From Melioribacteraceae bacterium (GTDB taxonomy: Bacteria > Bacteroidota > Ignavibacteria > Ignavibacteriales > Melioribacteraceae), in NCBI GenBank assembly GCA_026987055.1, contig JALSNL010000284.1, forward strand, positions 1-11,232: DNA of 11,232 nucleotides, given 5' to 3'. The notes beneath the pieces are model-generated. The model worked only from the letters and a program-made list of their open reading frames with translations, searched no databases and was not told the origin of the DNA. The translations under genes were made by a program, and so were the position numbers. Positions 7,289 to 11,232 of this stretch are shown one piece after another. The number at the start of each line of letters is the position of its first letter. Position 1 is the first letter of the stretch.

Positions 7289-8536
7289 ATGATTACGTTA
7301 TATAAAAATCCTAGCCAAATAGTAACGGTTAACACAAACGGACAGAATTACAAACGTGGTTCCGAAGCCAATAACATTGGGGTCATAACAGATCATTCTC
7401 TTCTGGTAGAAGACGAAAAAATTTCCGAGATTATTCCTAATGATGCTCTAACTAAATCAAAATTTGATAAAGAAATTGACTTAACAGGAAAAATTGTTTT
7501 GCCCGGAATTGTTGAATGTCATACTCATTTAGTTTTTGCCGGTTCAAGATCCGATGAATTCAAAAAAAAATTAAGCGGTATCTCATATGAAGAAATTGCT
7601 AAAGCGGGAGGAGGAATTAATACAACCGTACAAGCCGTACGTAATTCCGGTTTTGAAGAATTAGTTGAACTTGCCGAACCTAAAATAAAACATTTTATCT
7701 CACAAGGTGTTACAACATTAGAAATTAAAAGCGGCTATGGATTAAGTTATTACGATGAAGTTAAATTATTGCAGGTAATAAATTTCTTAAATAATAATTG
7801 TAAGATTGATATTGTTCCAACATTTCTGGGCGCTCATACTTTTCCGCCGGAATATATAAATGACAAAAATAAATACATTGATATTCTATCTAAAGAATTG
7901 CTTCCTTATATTGCAGAAAATAATTTGGCTAAAGCTTGCGACGGTTTTTGCGAAACAACAGCATTTTCCGCAAATCAAATTGACGATATTTTTTCTGTAG
8001 CCGAAAAATTAAATTTTGATATTAAACTGCATACGGAACAATTTAATTCCATTGGCGGACTTGAAACAGCATTAAATCACAAAGCTAAAAGTGTTGATCA
8101 TCTTGAAGTGTTAAAGAACGATAATATAAAATCTCTTGCTAATTCCAACACAGTAGGAGTTCTACTGCCGGGTGTTTCATACTTTTTACAATACGGATAT
8201 GCACCTGCCAGAGAGTTACTTGACAACAATGCAATTGTTGCACTTGCTACGGATTACAATCCCGGCTCTTCTCATATAATGAACATTAGTTTAATTATGA
8301 GTCTTGCCGCATTTAATATGAAAATGACTATTGAAGAAATAATTTCGGCATATACGATAAATGCTGCAAAGGCTTTGAACTTACAAAATAAAATTGGCAG
8401 TATTGAACAAAACAAAAATGCAGATTTTTCTATTTACAACACTACGCAATATTCGGATATAATTTATAACACCGGAACAAACTTAAATTGTATGACTGTG
8501 AAAAACGGAGAAGTAATTTATGACACAACCAAGTAA
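7289..8536 (+). CDS. hutI: Imidazolonepropionase
   Basis: This cytoplasmic metal-dependent amidohydrolase (EC 3.5.2.7) performs the third step of histidine breakdown, opening 4-imidazolone-5-propanoate to N-formimino-L-glutamate. The 415 residues match the family length. Metal ligands can be placed by pattern: H78 and H80 in 'VECHTHLVFAGSR', H248 in 'LHTEQFN' and D322 in 'ATDYNPGSS'. Other family marks are 'GGGINTTV' (107-114), 'EIKSGYGL' (145-152), 'FLGAHTFPPEY' (179-189, substrate-contacting H183) and 'VDHLE' (269-273). The C-terminal strand segment 'GSIEQNKNADFSIY' (370-383) is the usual small beta domain of the superfamily. No SD precedes the ATG (A7 tract instead). No hutH, hutU or hutG lies in the window, so the rest of the pathway must be elsewhere or beyond the edges. 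Its end overlaps the NamZ-like gene by 17 bases, so the two are probably co-transcribed. Confidence 0.97.
   Translation: MITLYKNPSQIVTVNTNGQNYKRGSEANNIGVITDHSLLVEDEKISEIIPNDALTKSKFDKEIDLTGKIVLPGIVECHTHLVFAGSRSDEFKKKLSGISYEEIAKAGGGINTTVQAVRNSGFEELVELAEPKIKHFISQGVTTLEIKSGYGLSYYDEVKLLQVINFLNNNCKIDIVPTFLGAHTFPPEYINDKNKYIDILSKELLPYIAENNLAKACDGFCETTAFSANQIDDIFSVAEKLNFDIKLHTEQFNSIGGLETALNHKAKSVDHLEVLKNDNIKSLANSNTVGVLLPGVSYFLQYGYAPARELLDNNAIVALATDYNPGSSHIMNISLIMSLAAFNMKMTIEEIISAYTINAAKALNLQNKIGSIEQNKNADFSIYNTTQYSDIIYNTGTNLNCMTVKNGEVIYDTTK
8507..8510 (+). promoter_or_regulatory. Shine-Dalgarno inside the hutI end, for the NamZ-like gene
   Basis: GGAG lies nine bases before ATG 8520, inside the last hutI codons. 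It supports the ATG, which makes a 17-base overlap, over the in-frame TTG at 8541 that would begin after the hutI stop. Confidence 0.6.
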
Positions 8537-9833
8537 CACTTTGATTTCGAAAAATAATTTCTTTTTATTTTTGTTAATTCCGTTTCTTTTTTTTACTAAT
8601 TGTTCTGCACAAAATGTTAAAAATATTGAAATCATTAACGAAACAAATTTCAGCACAAAAATAAAACTTGGCATTGATGTTTTAAGAGACAATGATTTTG
8701 ATTTACTTAAAGGAAAACGAGTTGGTTTAATTACAAATCCTACCGGTGTTGATAACAAACTTAAATCCACAATTGATATTTTACATGAAGCTCCGAATGT
8801 AAATCTTGTTGCTTTGTTTGGACCTGAACATGGTGTACGAGGAGATACAGATGCTGGGAAATATATTAAAACGTATGTAGATGAAAAAACAAAACTACCT
8901 GTTTATTCACTTTACGGTAAAACAAGGAAACCGACAAAAGAGATGTTGCACGGGATAGATGTTTTGGTTTATGATATTCAAGATATAGGCTGCCGCTCTT
9001 ATACTTTTATAAGCACAATGGGTTTGGCAATGGAAGCAGCTTCTGAAAATAATATTGACTTTGTTGTTCTTGATCGCCCGAATCCGCTTGGCGGAAATAA
9101 AATTGAAGGCAACATTGTTGAATCGGGATATTTTTCTTTTATCAGCCAATTCCCTATTCCTTATGTTTACGGATTAACCTGCGGCGAATTAGCTAAGCTT
9201 CTGGTTAATGAAAAAATGATTAAAACAAATAACAAATTTTCTCTCAAAGTTGTTCCTATGCAAGGTTGGAAAAGAGAAATGAATTTTGACCGTACCGGAC
9301 TTGAATGGATTCTTACTTCACCACACATACCACATACCTTCTCCGCTTATTTTTATCCTATGACAGGTGTTGTTGGTGAGTTGCGTGATTTAATTTCAAT
9401 TGGAGTTGGCTATACACTTCCTTTTGAAATTGTAGGAACCGAATGGATTAAAGGTGAAGATTTGGCTAACGAATTAAATACTAGAAATATTCCCGGTTTA
9501 TATTTTCGTCCTATTAGCTACACACCTTATTATGCTTTTGGTAAAGGTAAAAAATTAGGTGGTGTCCAAATTTACATACGTGAATATGATAAAGTTAATT
9601 TTACCAAAACACAATTTTATATTCTTGATGCCATTAGAAAACTATATCCTGAAAAAGATTTAATAAAGTTAGCCAACGAACGTGATATGAAGGTTCTTAA
9701 TAAAATTATCGGCAGTAAAAAAGTTTTTGAACTTTTTGAAAATAACAATGACTTAAAAAAAGTATTTGAATATTTAGATAAAGATGTTCAAGCATTTAGA
9801 GAACTATCTAAAAAATATTATTTGTACAAATAA
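8520..9833 (+). CDS. namZ: NamZ-type exo-beta-N-acetylmuramidase (DUF1343, GH171), predicted lipoprotein
   Basis: The DUF1343 family was shown in Bacillus subtilis NamZ to remove N-acetylmuramic acid from the non-reducing end of peptidoglycan fragments, an exo-lytic step in wall recycling. The 437-residue protein has the family marks: 'GIDVL' (51-55), 'GKRVGLITNPTG' (65-76), 'LFGPEHGVRGD' (99-109; E103 is the likely active-site acid), 'VYDIQDIGCRSYTF' (150-163), 'DRPNPLGG' (185-192), 'SPHIPH' (267-272) and 'GGVQIYI' (347-353). The N-terminus is a hydrophobic signal (14-26) ending 'FFTNC' at C28. The -1 Asn is not a textbook lipobox, so lipoprotein versus ordinary secreted protein is unsettled, but export to the periplasm is likely. 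ATG 8520 is chosen for its GGAG site. The linkage to hutI is unusual, and no other MurNAc-recycling genes (murQ, nagZ, amgK) are visible. Specificity for MurNAc is inferred from family only. Confidence 0.9.
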   Translation: MTQPSNTLISKNNFFLFLLIPFLFFTNCSAQNVKNIEIINETNFSTKIKLGIDVLRDNDFDLLKGKRVGLITNPTGVDNKLKSTIDILHEAPNVNLVALFGPEHGVRGDTDAGKYIKTYVDEKTKLPVYSLYGKTRKPTKEMLHGIDVLVYDIQDIGCRSYTFISTMGLAMEAASENNIDFVVLDRPNPLGGNKIEGNIVESGYFSFISQFPIPYVYGLTCGELAKLLVNEKMIKTNNKFSLKVVPMQGWKREMNFDRTGLEWILTSPHIPHTFSAYFYPMTGVVGELRDLISIGVGYTLPFEIVGTEWIKGEDLANELNTRNIPGLYFRPISYTPYYAFGKGKKLGGVQIYIREYDKVNFTKTQFYILDAIRKLYPEKDLIKLANERDMKVLNKIIGSKKVFELFENNNDLKKVFEYLDKDVQAFRELSKKYYLYK

Positions 9834-9840
9834 AAATATT
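9811..9840. repeat. Symmetric AT-rich element at convergent gene ends
   Basis: A perfect 12-base palindrome, ATTTGTACAAAT (9820-9831), is flanked on both sides by the same nine bases, AAAAATATT (9811-9819 and 9832-9840). The stop of the NamZ-like gene (9831-9833) and part of the stop of the DoxX-like gene (9841-9839) fall in it. It may act as a weak two-way transcription end. Its lack of G+C makes a stable terminator hairpin doubtful. Confidence 0.35.
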
Positions 9841-10231
9841 AATCATTTTCTTTTAGCCAGCCGGAAAAAGTATTCGGTAATCCTTTTAAGAATAGTAACG
9901 CCAATGGAATAGCCCAATTGGCAGTACGCTCAATAAAATCCCAAATAGGATAACCGGTAAGCGGACGCATAAGTGCTGTTAAAAACGTCCAAACAAATGC
10001 ATAAAGAATAACAATACGAATAGGCTTGAGCAGTGATAAAATTGCAATTAAAATATCTATTGAACCGATAACAGGTAAAAGCTTGCTTGCTGTTTGGAAT
10101 GAAAATCCCCAGAATGTAAGAAACGGAATCCATGATGTTTTTACACCAATTGCCATAGCACCATGTCCCAAAAAAGTACCGAAAATTCCAATACGTAAAA
10201 TTATTTCAACTTTCTTTTTATTTATCTCCAC
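9839..10231 (-). CDS. Small DoxX-like four-helix membrane protein
   Basis: This inner-membrane protein has no established function. From the chosen start it is 130 residues with four hydrophobic segments; in numbering from the alternative ATG 10267 they lie at about 20-42, 62-80, 83-101 and 115-130. Distinctive motifs are 'LRIGIFGTFLGHG', 'LLPVIGSIDI', 'LLKPIRI' and 'RPLTGYPIWDFIERTANW'. These resemble DoxX-type proteins I know from Bacteroidota, a loose group tied in places to redox or thiosulfate metabolism. Two starts are possible. ATG 10267 has no SD and leaves only 38 bases to the divergent esterase gene. GTG 10231 has GAAGGG six bases upstream and leaves room for a promoter, including a TATATTTG box at 10284-10277. 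I prefer GTG, but ATG cannot be excluded. It is convergent with the NamZ-like gene (five bases between stops) and so has its own transcript. Confidence 0.75.
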   Translation of the reverse strand: MEINKKKVEIILRIGIFGTFLGHGAMAIGVKTSWIPFLTFWGFSFQTASKLLPVIGSIDILIAILSLLKPIRIVILYAFVWTFLTALMRPLTGYPIWDFIERTANWAIPLALLFLKGLPNTFSGWLKEND

Positions 10232-10276
10232 TAAAATCCCTTCCCGATAATTTTGTACATTTAACATTTAGATTTA

Positions 10277-10284
10277 CAAATATA
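10277..10284 (-). promoter_or_regulatory. Possible -7 box (TATATTTG) for the DoxX-like gene
   Basis: TATATTTG on the minus strand fits the Bacteroidota -7 consensus TAnnTTTG. Transcription would begin near 10271, almost at ATG 10267, and would give a leader of about 40 bases for GTG 10231. No good -33 TTTG lies about 20 bases upstream, so this is a half-match only. Confidence 0.35.
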
Positions 10285-10294
10285 AATAATCATT

Positions 10295-10298
10295 GGAG
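10295..10298 (+). promoter_or_regulatory. Shine-Dalgarno (GGAG) of the esterase gene
   Basis: GGAG lies seven bases before ATG 10306 and supports that start, which is directly followed by the signal peptide. Confidence 0.65.
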
Positions 10299-10305
10299 AA
10301 AAATC

Positions 10306-11214
10306 ATGGTTAGATATTTTGTTGTTATGTTATTCATTTTAGCTAATAATCTTTCTGCACAAGATTTTACTTTACCATTGTGGACTCACGGAATTCCAAA
10401 CCAAAATAATACAGAAGTTCAGGAAGTTATAGATACTACAGAGATAATAATGATTAGGAAAGTAAATAAACCGGATATTGCGGTTTATCTGCCTTCAAAA
10501 AAATATGCGACAGGCAAAGCGGTTATTGTTATTCCCGGCGGTGGATACAATATTATAGCTTATCATTGGGAAGGAGTAGATATTGCCAGATGGTTAACCT
10601 CAAACGGAATAGCAGCAATAGTTTTGAAATATAGATTACCACATACAAAAAATAATATTAAAGGTTATCTATCCCCTTTGTTAGATGCTAAACGTGCTTT
10701 AAGATTAACCAGATTTAATGCTCAAAGGTGGAACATAAATAAAAATGAAATTGGCGTAATGGGCTTTTCTGCCGGCGGACATTTGGCAGCAACTTTAGGA
10801 ACTCATTTCGACGAAAAGAATATATTCATTACCGATGCTATTGATACTATTAGCTGTAAACCGAATTTTATGATTTTAATGTATCCGGTTATTACTTTTA
10901 AAGAACCTTATTTACATAAAGGTTCTCGCCATTTCCTTATTGGTGATAAACCGGATACGTCTTTGATAAATTATTTTTCCAATGAATTACATGTTAGTAA
11001 AACAACACCTCCAACATTTTTAGTTCATGCGGAAGATGATAAATCTGTGCCGGTTAAAAATAGTTTGATGTTTTATGAAGAGTTAGTAAAAAATTCTGTT
11101 CCTGCCGAAATGATTATTTATCCCAAAGGCGGACATGGTTTTTCTTTGGCTATTGGAAATGCTCATCTTTCAACGTGGCGGGAAAGATGTATTGAATGGA
11201 TAAAAACTTTATAG
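10306..11214 (+). CDS. Secreted alpha/beta-hydrolase, acetyl-xylan-esterase-like
   Basis: The 302-residue protein has a signal peptide (hydrophobic 4-16, cleavage likely after A18 in 'NLSAQ'), so it acts in the periplasm or outside. The fold is alpha/beta-hydrolase: oxyanion-hole region 'VIPGGGY' (75-81), 'HWEGVDIARWLTSNGIAA' (87-104), 'LKYRLP' (107-112), nucleophile elbow 'GFSAGG' (153-158) with S155, acid D245 in 'HAEDDKSVP', and H277 in 'GGHGF'. All three triad residues are present, so an active enzyme is expected. The 'GGGY ... EG ... YRLP' pattern is typical of the BD-FAE/acetyl-esterase group often found with polysaccharide utilisation genes. No glycoside hydrolase or SusCD pair lies nearby, so the substrate (acetylated xylan, other acyl sugars or small esters) is open. 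The gene is complete and ends one base before a 16-base A run at the window edge. Confidence 0.88.
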   Translation: MVRYFVVMLFILANNLSAQDFTLPLWTHGIPNQNNTEVQEVIDTTEIIMIRKVNKPDIAVYLPSKKYATGKAVIVIPGGGYNIIAYHWEGVDIARWLTSNGIAAIVLKYRLPHTKNNIKGYLSPLLDAKRALRLTRFNAQRWNINKNEIGVMGFSAGGHLAATLGTHFDEKNIFITDAIDTISCKPNFMILMYPVITFKEPYLHKGSRHFLIGDKPDTSLINYFSNELHVSKTTPPTFLVHAEDDKSVPVKNSLMFYEELVKNSVPAEMIIYPKGGHGFSLAIGNAHLSTWRERCIEWIKTL

Positions 11215-11215
11215 C

Positions 11216-11231
11216 AAAAAAAAAAAAAAAA
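11216..11231 (+). repeat. A16 homopolymer at the window end
   Basis: Sixteen consecutive A residues begin one base after the esterase stop codon, with a single G closing the window. As a plus-strand A run it is not a terminator U-tract for the esterase gene. It could be a genuine slippery tract or an assembly end artefact. Confidence 0.9.
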
Positions 11232-11232
11232 G

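Noticed and set aside
8483..9149. Minus-strand ORFs opposite the start of the NamZ-like gene (8483-8770 and 8907-9149)
   Set aside because: Both lie antisense to a clear family member with intact motifs; neither has a supporting ribosome site or neighbour.
9930..10250. Overlapping ORFs in both strands across the DoxX-like gene
   Set aside because: The 9839 frame has four clean membrane helices and family motifs; the other frames do not.
1..11232. CRISPR array, insertion sequence, tRNA or defence system
   Set aside because: No regularly spaced repeats, transposase, inverted-repeat-bounded element, tRNA cloverleaf or known defence-domain motif was seen on either strand.

Overview
The window is AT-rich (roughly one third G+C by eye) bacterial chromosomal DNA, densely packed with genes. 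Three things point to the Bacteroidota/Chlorobiota group: a near-perfect Bacteroidota-type promoter (TTTG, 20 bases, TAACTTTG) in front of glgA; a DUF4270-like lipoprotein next to the glycogen synthase gene; and an outer-membrane barrel beginning with an 'YTRYGLGD' mature N-terminus. Many genes nevertheless carry clear Shine-Dalgarno sequences (AAAGGAG, GGAG, AAGGA), which most Bacteroidia and Flavobacteriia lack. That leans toward Ignavibacteria or a relative. This placement is inference, not a database result.

Left block, minus strand (about 7230 down to 1). glgA (glycogen synthase) has its own promoter. After 221 bases comes a tightly spaced run: a DUF4270/DNRLRE-like lipoprotein (GTG start), an outer-membrane beta-barrel that overlaps it by ATGA, a secreted TPR protein (TTG start, strong SD), glyA (serine hydroxymethyltransferase), and the N-terminal half of tatC, which runs off the left edge. 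The three envelope genes look like one unit that shares a transcript with the housekeeping genes glyA and tatC.

Right block. hutI (imidazolonepropionase, histidine breakdown) diverges from glgA across 117 bases that contain the glgA promoter and an 11-base direct repeat. hutI overlaps by 17 bases a NamZ-type (DUF1343/GH171) predicted exo-beta-N-acetylmuramidase with a lipoprotein-like signal. A small four-helix DoxX-like membrane protein runs convergently, five bases away. A secreted alpha/beta-hydrolase of the acetyl-xylan-esterase-like group diverges from it and ends just before a 16-base A run at the window's edge.

The window contains no RNA gene, CRISPR array, insertion sequence or obvious defence or mobile system. 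Most genes are ordinary core genes. The least understood part is the DUF4270 lipoprotein, barrel and TPR cluster beside glgA.
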